DNA of 64,000 nucleotides, from assembly GCF_016889705.1 (NCBI RefSeq), contig NZ_CP069526.1:7203001-7267000 (forward strand), given 5' to 3'. The notes beneath the pieces are model-generated. The model was not told the origin of the DNA. It made no database searches and was given only the letters and a program-made list of their open reading frames with translations. The DNA is from Amycolatopsis sp. FDAARGOS 1241. Its GTDB lineage: Bacteria; Actinomycetota; Actinomycetes; Mycobacteriales; Pseudonocardiaceae. This document shows positions 1-9,630 of this stretch, piece by piece. The position numbers and the translations under genes were made by a program. The number at the start of each line of letters is the position of its first letter. Position 1 is the stretch's first letter.

Positions 1-270
1 CAGATGGACATCCTCGACCTGTGCGCGCAGCTGCACGCCGAGCAAGGCCGCACGCTCGTCGCGGTCCTGCACGACCTCAACCACGCCGCCCGCTACGCCA
101 CCCACATGATCGCCATGCGCGCCGGCCGCGTGCTCGCGACCGGCGCACCCGGCGAGGTCGTGACGGCGGAGAACGTGGAGAAGATCTTCGAGCTGCCCTG
201 CCGGGTGATGCCGTGCCCGGAGACGGGGACGCCGCTGGTGATCCCGAAGGCGGACCGCCGGGCTGCGTAG
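1..270 (+). CDS. ABC transporter ATP-binding protein, C-terminal end (partial)
   Basis: The 3' end of a gene that begins before the window; the frame is open from base 1. The residues include the switch-histidine segment (VLHDLNHAARYATHMIAM), followed by RAGRVLATGAP and a tail of the kind seen in FecE/FepC-like ATPases of iron-siderophore and cobalamin importers. Walker A, the signature motif and Walker B lie outside the window. As an ATPase it would act on the cytoplasmic face of an importer. The substrate cannot be decided from this piece; siderophore uptake is inferred from the HDLN-AARYA pattern. Confidence 0.85.
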   Translation, partial: QMDILDLCAQLHAEQGRTLVAVLHDLNHAARYATHMIAMRAGRVLATGAPGEVVTAENVEKIFELPCRVMPCPETGTPLVIPKADRRAA

Positions 271-289
271 ATTCGGCAGTGGAGGTGCC

Positions 290-946
290 ATGAACCGCGA
301 ACTCTGGACCGCAGTCGACGACTACCTCGGCGACGCACTGCTGCCCGCCGACCCGGTGCTCGACGCCGCCCTCGCCGACTCCGCGGCGGCCGGCCTGCCG
401 CCGATCGCCGTCTCGCCCACGCAGGGCCGTTTGCTCAACCTGCTGGCCCGCACGGCGGGCGCCCGCTCGATCCTCGAACTCGGCACCCTCGCCGGCTACA
501 GCACGATCTGGCTCGCCCGCGCCCTGCCCACCGGCGGCCGGATCGTGACGTGCGAGTACGACCCGAAGCACGCCGCCGTGGCCCGCAAGAACCTCGACCG
601 TGCCGGCTTCGGCCCGGACGTCGCCGAAATCCTCGTCGGCGCCGCCCTCGACACCCTACCGGGCCTGCGCGACCCGTTCGACTTCATCTTCATCGACGCC
701 GACAAGGCCAACCTCGCCGCCTACGTGGAGCACTCCCTGCGCCTCTCCCACCCCGGCACCACGATCGTCGTCGACAACGTCGTCCGCGACGGCGAAGTCA
801 TCAACGCGGACAACAGCGACCCAGCCGTCCAAGGCGTCCGCACCATGCTCACCGCGATACACACCGACGCCCGCCTCGACGCCACCGCCATCCAAACCGT
901 CGGCGACAAAGGCTACGACGGCTTCCTCCTCGCCCGCGTCCACTGA
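290..946 (+). CDS. class I SAM-dependent O-methyltransferase
   Basis: A 218-residue protein of the catechol/caffeoyl-CoA O-methyltransferase type. It has a glycine-rich SAM-binding motif (ELGTLAGYSTIWLA), an acidic loop (CEYDPKHA), and the metal/substrate segment FDFIFIDADKANLAAYVE followed by VVDNVVRDGEV. These are hallmarks of divalent-metal-dependent O-methyltransferases that act on phenolic or similar small molecules. Length is normal for the family. It starts 19 bases after the ABC ATPase gene and may be co-transcribed with it. The substrate is not predictable. Confidence 0.9.
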   Translation: MNRELWTAVDDYLGDALLPADPVLDAALADSAAAGLPPIAVSPTQGRLLNLLARTAGARSILELGTLAGYSTIWLARALPTGGRIVTCEYDPKHAAVARKNLDRAGFGPDVAEILVGAALDTLPGLRDPFDFIFIDADKANLAAYVEHSLRLSHPGTTIVVDNVVRDGEVINADNSDPAVQGVRTMLTAIHTDARLDATAIQTVGDKGYDGFLLARVH

Positions 947-1130
947 CAGCGCCACCCCGCCCACTGCGACGCAAAGCCACCGACACAACCGCCGCCAAAC
1001 CAAGCAAAGAGTCCCGCACCCAACCCCAACATCCCGAACCGCGACGCACTTCACCTACGCCACCGCCGCCTACCTACGCAAAAAGTGATGCGCCCAGCCC
1101 CTGCCCAGCACCTCGATCCGACGCCAAAAC

Positions 1131-1190
1131 ACGGCCGCCGACCCCGTGTCAAGGCACGCTTTCCCGTCTTGACACGGGGTCAGCGGCCGT
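1131..1190 (+). repeat. hairpin element copy A with conserved loop
   Basis: An inverted repeat. The inner arms of 13 bases (ACCCCGTGTCAAG with CTTGACACGGGGT) and outer arms of 8 bases (ACGGCCGC with GCGGCCGT) pair perfectly, separated by a 2-base mismatch (CG against CA). The 14-base loop is GCACGCTTTCCCGT. The hairpin is followed directly by AGTCACACTCG. A second copy at 5245-5304 has nearly the same loop and the same downstream flank but a different stem. There is no U-tract, so this is not a typical intrinsic terminator. Confidence 0.85.
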
Positions 1191-1222
1191 AGTCACACTC
1201 GCGCTTCGGGGTGCACACGCAC

Positions 1223-1340
1223 CGCAACACGCCCCGCGAGGGCCCGCATCACCCCACAACGCCTCGCAACCCGCCCCGCGCAGGCCCGCATCCCAACCAC
1301 AACACCCCGCAACCCGCCCCGCGAAGGACAACATCAGCAC
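1223..1340 (+). repeat. three imperfect direct repeats, period about 43 bp
   Basis: The sequence CGCAACMCGCCCCGCG, followed by a short purine-rich stretch and (in two copies) CCCGCATC, occurs at about 1223, 1265 and 1309. A similar word (CCCGCAACGCGCCCCG) appears near 4900 in the next gene-poor stretch. The DNA is C-rich on this strand. It overlaps the ragged 3' end of the decayed penicillin-binding protein gene. No coding or known regulatory role is visible. Confidence 0.5.
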
Positions 1341-3229
1341 CGAAGACCAGCCGCACCGACCCAGACCCTTCCCCCTCCACCGGAATCCCCCGAGAAGCCT
1401 CCACCATGAACTCCCTCCCAACATCCGCCGGCACCGAAGCCCCCACCACCTTCTTCCCCTCCGCATCGAACAGCCGCCGCTCATCATCCGACCCGGCCCA
1501 CACGGCCGTAGCCAGCTGAGGCGTATACCCCACCGCCCGAGCATCCTGATCATCAGCGGAATTCCCGTGCTGGAACTCCCCCGTCCGCAATGCCGCGGGC
1601 CTCCCATCCGGCAAGAACGTCTGCAGCACATTGGTCACCCCCGCAGCCACCTTCGCACTCGCCCCCTCGTCCTCGGAAACGCCGGCTGCGGATCGGAATC
1701 GTGCTCCCACACGACATTCCCCTCCCGATCCAGCACCTTGTCCACCAGATGCGGCGCCACCTTCACCTCGTGGTCGGCGAAGGTCGCATACGCACCCACG
1801 ACGTCCAACGGCCGCGACGGATATCGCCCCACCGCGATCCCGGACCCGATCAGGTAGCCGTCCTTCTCCCGCAACGTCGGCGTCCCGTCGACGTCGGCCG
1901 GAATCCCCGCGTCCCGCGCCGCCGCACTCACCGCGTCGGGCCCGAGCCGCTTCGCCAGCCCGAGGTACGGCGTGTCCGCGCCGACGTCATGGCCGTCCGC
2001 AGCGTGCACCTCGACGGGCATCGAGCCGGGTACGAGAAGTCCTCGCCCAGGAAGTCGATCTGCGCCGGCGCCGGCACCGGCTGGTCCGGCGACACCCCGG
2101 CCTGGATCCCACCCGCGAGCGTCAACGGGTAGAACGCCGACCCGAGCGTGGCCGGTCCCGGCGTAATCGCGCACGCCGTTCTCGCCGCCGTCGTACGCGC
2201 GCACCGCGCCCGGCGCCGGGTTCACGGACACGAGCGCGCCGCGGAACTCCTTCGGCTCGCTCTTGAGCCGGCCGACCAGCGCCGAGCGCGCGGCGGACTG
2301 GGCGGCCCGGTCCAAAGTGGTCAATACGACGAGGTTTCCCTGCTGCAGCCGGGAAAGCGGGAACCCGTCCTGTTCGAGCTCGCTGAGCACCTGCTGCTTC
2401 ACGTGGTACTCGCCGTACGTCACGCTCGCGCGCGTTCGGACGGCGGCAGGATCTCCTTGCCGGGATAGGACATCGCGGCAGCGTCGGCGCCCTTCACGTA
2501 GCCGCGTTCCACGAGCTTGTCGTGCACGTACCGCCAGCGCTTGGCCGCGTGCGCGTCGCCCGACACGGCCGGGTCGTGCACCGACGGCGACTGGATCATG
2601 CCGGCCAGGAACGCGGCTTCGCTCCAGGTCATGCTGTTGTCGAGCGGGCGGCCGAAGAACGCGTTCATCACGGCGGCCGGGCCGAACGTGCCGCGGCCGA
2701 ACGAGATGATGTTCACGTAGCTGGTGTAGATCTGCTCCTTGCTCTGCTGCTGCGTGATCTTCGTGGCCAGCACGAGTTCCTGGAGCTTGCGGGTGATCGT
2801 GGCGTCGTCGTCGCTGGTCGACTTCTTGATGTACTGCTGCGTGATCCCCGAACCACCGCCGACACCGGTGAGCAGCGCGCGGCCGATACCGGTGGGATCG
2901 AAGCCCGCGTTGTCCCAGAGCGTCGGGCCTTCGGTGCCGATGATCGCATCGCGCAGCTTCGCGGGCACCTTGTCGTAGGGCACGAACGAGCGATCACCGT
3001 CGGCGCGCAGCACCTTCAGGAGCTCACTGCCGTCGGAGTAGTTCAGCACCACGGTATTGTCGAGGGAGGCGAGCACGTCCTGCGGGCTGCGGACATCGAG
3101 CAGCAGGTAGGCGATCCAGAACGCGATCAGCGGCAGCCCGACGAAGACGCCGACGCGGGTGGCGTCGAGCGGCTCGGGCGTGGCACTGGCTGGGACTCCA
3201 TCCGGGTCGGCGTCCGTATCGGGTTGCAC
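1249..3229 (-). pseudogene. class A penicillin-binding protein (transglycosylase/transpeptidase), multiply frameshifted
   Basis: Starts at a GTG at 3229 with a short cytoplasmic N-terminus and one membrane segment (VFVGLPLIAFWIAYLLL). A glycosyltransferase-51 domain follows (GGSGITQQYIKKS, SFGRGTFGPAAVMNAFFGR, AFLAGMIQSPS). The reading frame then breaks at about 2420, 2130, 2030 and 1680; joining the pieces recovers most of a transpeptidase domain, with recognisable homology ending near 1380. The active-site motifs are also lost: SxxK reads SAFY, KTG(T) reads RTGE, and the ED pair of the transglycosylase motif reads EG. Intact homologues polymerise and cross-link peptidoglycan at the membrane. 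Because substitutions accompany the frameshifts, true decay is more likely than sequencing error alone. Confidence 0.8.
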
Positions 3230-3293
3230 GAATGGTCGACGACCGGACGGGTGGAAAGGTTGGAGGTCGGGTCAGAAATTCACGGAGCGCAGT

Positions 3294-4037
3294 TCAGGCC
3301 AGGAACGCACGGAGCAGCGACGCGGTGCCTTCGATGTGCTCGGCCATCGCCTGGCGCGCCGCGGCGGGGTCGCCCGCCAGGATGGCGTCGACGATGGCCG
3401 CGTGCTGGGCGTTGGAGTGCTCCAGGTTGGGCTCGAGCAGGGGGATGCGGTCGAGCAGCTGGTTCACGCGCGTACGGGCGTCGGCCATGGCCGTGGTGAG
3501 CGAACCCGACGCCGTGACTTCGGCGATCGCGAGGTGCAGGCGCGAGTCCTTGCGACGGTAGTCGGTGAGGCCGGCGGCCGCGGCCTCGGCGAGCGTGCTC
3601 GTGAGGTGGCGGCGGTCGGCGGGGCTGAGCGTGCGCGCGGCGGCGGCCTCGGCCGCGCCCGTCTCCAGCACGTAGCGCAGGCAGAGCGCGTCTTCGAACG
3701 CGGCGGCGTCGACATCGCCGGTGGCGCGTTCGCCCGGCTCGGGGAGTCGCTCGTTCACGAACGTGCCGCCGTAGCGGCCACGGCGCGACTCGACGTACCC
3801 GGCGTCTGCCAGCGCGCGGATGGCCTCCCGCAACGTCACGCGGCTGACCCCGAGGCGCTCGGCCAGCTCCCGCTCGGACGGCAGCCGCTCCCCCGCACCG
3901 ACGACCCCGAGGCGGATGGCCTGCAGCAGCCGTTCGACGGTCTCCTCGAAGGCGTTGCCGGCGCGCACCGGCCGGAACAGCGCCTGGTTCGCGCTCACCA
4001 CCGAGGTTTCCACGGGACCGAGTCTAGGCCTCTCCAT
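3294..4037 (-). CDS. GntR family regulator, FadR subfamily
   Basis: 247 residues. The N-terminal winged helix (about residues 25-85) contains LPSERELAERLGVSRVTLRE and a wing (SRRGRYGGTFV). The C-terminal all-helical FCD ligand domain carries metal-site histidines (HLAIAEVT, EHSNAQHAAIVDAI, MAEHIEGT). Such proteins usually repress catabolic genes and are released by small organic acids. The chosen ATG lies just beyond a 30-bp imperfect palindrome (4039-4068) that probably is its own operator. It is divergent from the ArsR-type gene at 4085. The target pathway is unknown. Confidence 0.88.
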   Translation of the reverse strand: MERPRLGPVETSVVSANQALFRPVRAGNAFEETVERLLQAIRLGVVGAGERLPSERELAERLGVSRVTLREAIRALADAGYVESRRGRYGGTFVNERLPEPGERATGDVDAAAFEDALCLRYVLETGAAEAAAARTLSPADRRHLTSTLAEAAAAGLTDYRRKDSRLHLAIAEVTASGSLTTAMADARTRVNQLLDRIPLLEPNLEHSNAQHAAIVDAILAGDPAAARQAMAEHIEGTASLLRAFLA

Positions 4038-4038
4038 T

Positions 4039-4068
4039 GCAGAGAACCCTTTGCAAAGAATCCTCTGC
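4039..4068. promoter_or_regulatory. 30-bp imperfect palindrome between divergent regulators
   Basis: The left half GCAGAGAACCCTTTG and the right half CAAAGAATCCTCTGC match in 12 of 15 positions when one is reverse-complemented; the centre is TTTGCAAA. It lies immediately upstream of the FadR-type start codon (4037) and 17 bases before the divergent start at 4085, so a dimeric regulator bound here would cover both promoters. Autoregulation by the FadR-type protein is inferred. Confidence 0.6.
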
Positions 4069-4084
4069 GGTCTACAGTGGTGGC

Positions 4085-4693
4085 ATGAGGCCTCAGGGAC
4101 GCACCGAACGGATCCTCGACGCACGGACCCTGCGCGCGCTCGCCCACCCGCTCCGGATGCGCCTGCTGGACCTCCTCGAACGCGACGGCCCCGCGACGGC
4201 CACTGGCTTGGGCAAGCGCGTCGGCGAGAGCTCCGGCACGACGTCCTGGCACCTGCGCCAACTGGCCGACGCCGGCCTCGTCGCGGAAGACCCCGGTCGG
4301 GGCTCAAAACGCGAGCGCTGGTGGAAAGCCGCGCAGGACTCGACAACCATGCGCGCCGGTGACTTCACGGGTGACCCGGAACTGGCCGGGCACCTGGCTT
4401 CGTTCCTGCACCAGCTCGTGGTGCAGCGCTACGAGGAGGAGGCGCGGTTCGTCGCCGAGCTCCCGCGGTGGCAGGACCGTTGGGAACAGAACGCCTCGAT
4501 GGCCAGCAACCAGCTCTCCCTCACGCCCGAAGAGGCCCGGCGGATGTCCGACGACATCCTCGCCGTGGTCGACCGCTACCGTCGCCCCGCCCGCCCGGGC
4601 GACGACGCGGTGGTCACCCACTGGGCCGCGTTCCCGCGCACCGCCCACCCGGAACCCGCACCCGACTCCACCGAAGAACTGGGGACCCCATGA
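4085..4693 (+). CDS. ArsR-type winged-helix transcriptional regulator
   Basis: 202 residues. The N-terminal HTH_20/ArsR-like domain (about residues 10-85) reads LRALAHPLRMRLLDLL with recognition region SSGTTSWHLRQLADAGLV and wing GRGSKRERWWKA. The C-terminal part is helical (HLASFLHQLVVQRYEEEARF) with no metal-binding cysteines, so it is probably not a metal sensor. The next gene starts inside its stop codon (ATGA), which indicates translational coupling. It is divergent from the FadR-type regulator. Confidence 0.88.
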   Translation: MRPQGRTERILDARTLRALAHPLRMRLLDLLERDGPATATGLGKRVGESSGTTSWHLRQLADAGLVAEDPGRGSKRERWWKAAQDSTTMRAGDFTGDPELAGHLASFLHQLVVQRYEEEARFVAELPRWQDRWEQNASMASNQLSLTPEEARRMSDDILAVVDRYRRPARPGDDAVVTHWAAFPRTAHPEPAPDSTEELGTP

Positions 4694-4881
4694 CTCCGCA
4701 CGACTTCACCGAACACTTCGTCCACGCCCGCCAAGCCGAGCTCCGCGCCGCCGCCTCCCGCCGCCGACGGCCCCGCAGCCTGCACACGCCCCGCCAACGC
4801 CTCGGCTGGCTCCTGGTCCACACCGGCCTCCGCCTGGTGACCGACCGGAAAGATCGCACGCCGATCACCCTGCCCGCCTGA
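4690..4881 (+). CDS. small basic protein of unknown function
   Basis: 63 residues, ATG overlapping the stop of the preceding regulator (ATGA). It is rich in arginine and histidine (RRRRPRSLHTPRQRLGWLL). No transmembrane segment or cysteine motif is seen. Small genes of this kind follow ArsR-like regulators in many actinomycetes; the coupling suggests a related role, perhaps as a partner of the regulator. Function unknown. Confidence 0.7.
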   Translation: MTPHDFTEHFVHARQAELRAAASRRRRPRSLHTPRQRLGWLLVHTGLRLVTDRKDRTPITLPA

Positions 4882-4930
4882 CACGGCAACGAAACCGCAA
4901 CCCCGCAACGCGCCCCGACGGCACCACCCA

Positions 4931-5061
4931 CCCCCTCGGCACCTCACCAATCACCGGCCGACAAGCCACCACATCGGACCCCCAGGCCCCTCGGCACCCC
5001 ACCAACCGCCAGCCGGCAACGCACGAGGCGGGACCACCCAGCCCCCTCGGCACCTCACCAA
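4931..5061 (+). repeat. three direct repeats of about 19 bp, period about 56 bp
   Basis: CCCCTCGGCACCTCACCAA occurs at about 4932, 4987 (one mismatch) and 5043. The spacers are unrelated except for a general CCGGCC character. There are only three copies with unequal context, and no role is apparent. Confidence 0.55.
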
Positions 5062-5244
5062 CCCGCCGGCCAACAACTCACCACGCGGGACAGCCAGCCC
5101 CCTCCTGAAACGCCGCCCGCAACCCACCACGAGGATCAACCCCCACACCGGCGAGCCCTCCGCCCCACCCAAAACCGCCGGCCAACTACGGATCACGGGG
5201 GACCGCCCAGCCCCCTCCCTGCGGCCCCGATCCGCAGCCGGCAC

Positions 5245-5304
5245 ACGTTTTGGGGCCGTTCGTCAAGGTACGCTTTCCCGCCTTGACGAACGGCCCCAAA
5301 ACGT
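5245..5304 (+). repeat. hairpin element copy B with conserved loop
   Basis: A perfect 23-base inverted repeat (arms 5245-5267 and 5282-5304) around the 14-base loop GTACGCTTTCCCGC. The arms end in TCAAG and CTTGA at the loop, as in copy A, but the remaining stem sequence differs completely (it contains GGGGCCGTTCG). The downstream flank AGTCACACTCG is shared with copy A. The two copies lie in the same orientation, about 4.1 kb apart. Confidence 0.85.
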
Positions 5305-5524
5305 AGTCACACTCGGCTGTCGGGGTGCCGTCCCACACCCACCCGAAACCACACGGCCACCGCCGGCCGAACACCACCCACTCACCGCCGCCAAACCCCC
5401 CACAGCCAGGCGACACCCCACCAGCCACCGCCAGGCCAACCGGCCAACGACCACCGCGACCCGAACCCCACGATCACCGCCGGACCGAACGCCCACGATC
5501 ACCGCAACGGCAACCGCAACACCC

Positions 5525-6895
5525 TCAACACTCGATCACATTCACCGCAAGCCCACCCCTCGCAGTCTCCTTGTACTTCACCGACATATCAGCGCCGGTC
5601 TCCCGCATCGTCTTGATCGCCTTGTCCAGCGTCACCACATGGCTACCGTCGCCACGCATCGCCATCCGCGCCGCGTGAATCGCCTTCGAAGCCCCGACCG
5701 CGTTCCGTTCGATACAGGGAATCTGCACCAACCCACCCACGGGATCACACGTCAGCCCGAGGTGGTGCTCAACTCCGATCTCGGCGGCGTTCTCCACCTG
5801 AGCCGGCGAGCCGCCCAGCACCTCCGTCAACCCGGCCGCCGCCATCGCCGAAGCGGAGCCGACTTCACCCTGGCAGCCGACTTCGGCGCCCGAGATCGAC
5901 CCGGTCTGCTTGAGGATCGAGCCGATCGCGCCGGCCGTGAGCAGGAATGTGACGATGCCGGCGTCCGACGCACCGCGGATGAAGCGCTGGTAGTAGTGCA
6001 GCACGGCCGGGATGATCCCTGCGGCGCCGTTCGTCGGGGCCGTGACCACGCGACCGCCCGCGGCGTTCTCCTCGTTGACCGCCAGTGCATACAGGCTGAC
6101 CCAGTCCATGGCGTACAACGGGTCGTCCGCGCCGTCCTCGGCGATCAGCTTGTCGTGCAACGCCTTCGCGCGCCGCGGGACCTTCAGGCCGCCCGGGAGC
6201 ACCCCCTCGTGGTGGATGCCGGCCTCGACGCACGAAGCCATCACGGCCCAGATCTCCAGGAGACCCGCACGCACCTCGGACTCGGAGCGCCACGACAGTT
6301 CGTTCGCCAGCATGATCTCGCTGACCGACAGCTCCGTCGACGCGCAGTGCGCCAGCAGGTCCGCGCCCGTCCGGAACGGGTACGGCACCGGCGTCGCGTC
6401 CTCGACGAACACCGCGTCCGTCTCGTACGACTCGTCCCGCACGAACCCGCCGCCGACGGAGTAGTACGTCCGCGAACGCACCTCCGCCGCGCCCGCGAAT
6501 GCCCGGAACACCATCCCGTTCGGGTGTGCCGGCAGCGATGTGCGCCGGTGCATCGTCAGGTCGGTGTCCTCGTCGAACGCGATCTCCCGCGCTCCGCCGA
6601 GCAGCAGGCGGCCCGACGTCCGGATCTCGGAAACCCGGGCGGGCACGGTGTCGGTGTCCACCGACTCCGGACGCTCACCCGAAAGCCCCAGCAGCACGGC
6701 CTTGTCGCTGCCGTGGCCGAAGCCGGTGGCGCCGAGCGAGCCGAACAGCTCCGCCTGCACTCGCGTCACGCGGTCCAGGACGCCGTCGTCGGCGAGACCG
6801 TCCACAAAGGTCCGCGCAGCCCGCATCGGGCCGACGGTGTGCGAGCTCGACGGCCCGATGCCGATGGAGAACAGGTCGAAGACGCTGATCGCCAT
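5525..6895 (-). CDS. sdaA: L-serine ammonia-lyase, iron-sulfur dependent
   Basis: 456 residues, the usual length of single-chain L-serine dehydratase. It converts L-serine to pyruvate and ammonia in the cytoplasm with a [4Fe-4S] cluster. N-terminal beta domain starts [20 protein letters not shown]; the alpha domain has the SIGAxGxxxK-type region and the cysteine motif around [33 protein letters not shown]. It is the last gene of the glycine operon, 17 bases after lipA. In this setting it drains serine made from glycine into central metabolism. Confidence 0.96.
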   Translation of the reverse strand: MAISVFDLFSIGIGPSSSHTVGPMRAARTFVDGLADDGVLDRVTRVQAELFGSLGATGFGHGSDKAVLLGLSGERPESVDTDTVPARVSEIRTSGRLLLGGAREIAFDEDTDLTMHRRTSLPAHPNGMVFRAFAGAAEVRSRTYYSVGGGFVRDESYETDAVFVEDATPVPYPFRTGADLLAHCASTELSVSEIMLANELSWRSESEVRAGLLEIWAVMASCVEAGIHHEGVLPGGLKVPRRAKALHDKLIAEDGADDPLYAMDWVSLYALAVNEENAAGGRVVTAPTNGAAGIIPAVLHYYQRFIRGASDAGIVTFLLTAGAIGSILKQTGSISGAEVGCQGEVGSASAMAAAGLTEVLGGSPAQVENAAEIGVEHHLGLTCDPVGGLVQIPCIERNAVGASKAIHAARMAMRGDGSHVVTLDKAIKTMRETGADMSVKYKETARGGLAVNVIEC

Positions 6896-6912
6896 TGATC
6901 CGCCCCTTCTCT

Positions 6913-7913
6913 CTAGTGTCTGGCCAGCAGGGAGCTGGCTTCCTGCGCGGCCGGGCCCTGGTCCGCGAGGTGGCGGAGGTTTTCCGGCAGTTCTTCGCCG
7001 CGGTGGGCCTTGGTCTGGGCGTACAGGCGGCCGGCGCGGTAGGACGAGCGCACGAGCGGTCCCGCCATCACACCGGGGAAGCCGAGCGCCTCGGCCGCCT
7101 TCGCATGCTCCACGAACTCCTCGGGCTTGACCCACCGGTCCACCGGATGATGCCGCGACGACGGCCGCAGGTACTGCGTGATCGTCAGAATCTCGCAGCC
7201 CGCGTTATACAGATCGCGCATCGCCGGCCCGACCTCCTCCGGGGTCTCGCCCATCCCGAGGATCAGATTCGACTTCGTCACCAGACCGGCCTCACGGGCC
7301 CGCGCAATCACCTCGAGCGACCGCGCATAGCGGAACCCGGGCCGGATGCGCTTGAAAATCCGCGGCACCGTCTCCACGTTGTGCGCCAACACCTCCGGCC
7401 GCGCACCGAACACCTCGGCCAACCGAACCGGATCCGCATTGAAATCCGGGATCAACAGCTCCACACCCGTCCCCGGGTTCAGCGCGTGAATCTGCCGCAC
7501 CGTTTCCGCATACAGCCACGCGCCCCCGTCCTCGAGGTCATCACGCGCCACCCCCGTGACCGTCGAATAGCGCAACCCCATGGCCTGCACCGATTCCGCG
7601 ACCTTCCGCGGCTCCACGCGATCCAGCGCAGCCGGCTTCCCCGTGTCGATCTGACAAAAATCACACCGCCGCGTGCACTGATCACCACCGATCAGGAACG
7701 TCGCCTCCCGATCCTCCCAACACTCATAGATGTTGGGACAGCCCGCCTCCTCACACACGGTGTGCAGACCCTCGCGCCGCACCAGACCCTTGAGCTCCGT
7801 GAACTCCGGCCCCATCCGCACCCGCGTCCTGATCCACGACGGCTTCTTCTCGATGGGCGTCTCACTGTTGCGGACCTCCAGCCGCAGCAGCTTCCGGCCC
7901 TCTGGCGTCACGC

Positions 7914-7917
<4 letters not shown>
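6913..7917 (-). CDS. lipA: lipoyl synthase
   Basis: 334 residues. A radical-SAM enzyme that inserts two sulfur atoms into octanoyl groups on carrier proteins. The auxiliary cluster motif [12 protein letters not shown] (CX4CX5C), the radical-SAM motif CTRRCDFC (CX3CX2C) and the C-terminal RSSYRA serine ligand are all present. The ATG overlaps the glyA stop (ATGA), so translation is coupled. Its place inside the glycine cleavage operon fits the need of GcvH for a lipoyl group. Confidence 0.97.
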
Positions 7918-9187
<1,270 letters not shown>

Positions 9188-9188
<1 letters not shown>

Positions 9189-9565
9189 CAGTTCTCCTGG
9201 GTGAGCGCGGCGTACGCGGAGGCGTCGAGCAGCTCCGGGACGTCGCCCGTGAGCCGCACCTTCAGGAGCCATCCTTCGGTGTACGGGTCGGAGTTGATGA
9301 CCTCGGGGGTCTCCGATGTGGCCTCGTTCACCTCCACGACCTCGCCGCTCACCGGCGAGTACAGCTCGCTCACCGACTTCGTCGACTCGACCTCGCCGAA
9401 CACCTCACCCGCGGTGACCGTGCCGCCGACGGCCGGCAGCTGCACGAACACGATGTCACCGAGCGATTCGGCGGCGAAAGCGGTGATGCCCACGGTCGCC
9501 ACGCCGTCGGTGACCGACAGCCACTCGTGTTCCTTGGTGTAGGACAGGTTCTGGGGAATGCTCAC
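9188..9565 (-). CDS. gcvH: glycine cleavage system H protein
   Basis: 125 residues. The lipoyl carrier that shuttles the aminomethyl group between GcvP, GcvT and the L protein. The lipoyl lysine is in [20 protein letters not shown]. Starts [16 protein letters not shown], standard for the family. Lies 65 bases after gcvT and one base overlaps glyA. No L-protein gene is present nearby, as is usual because it is shared with other complexes. Confidence 0.97.
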
Positions 9566-9630
9566 TTGCCGGAATCCTTTCAGTGCGGCGCAGCCGCTCC
9601 GTTGCGGGTGGTGGGGCGGCGGCCGGGCTC

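Larger units (their letters stand above)
4882..5524. other. gene-free stretch with repeats
   Basis: About 640 bases between the small protein gene and the end of sdaA. The DNA is strongly C-rich on the plus strand and no frame looks like a conserved protein. It holds three direct repeats (4931-5061) and hairpin copy B (5245-5304). Nothing else is recognised. Confidence 0.6.

Noticed and set aside
1131..1190. Intrinsic terminator for the O-methyltransferase gene
   Set aside because: It is 185 bases after the stop, has a 14-base loop and no U-tract, and a copy exists in another setting.
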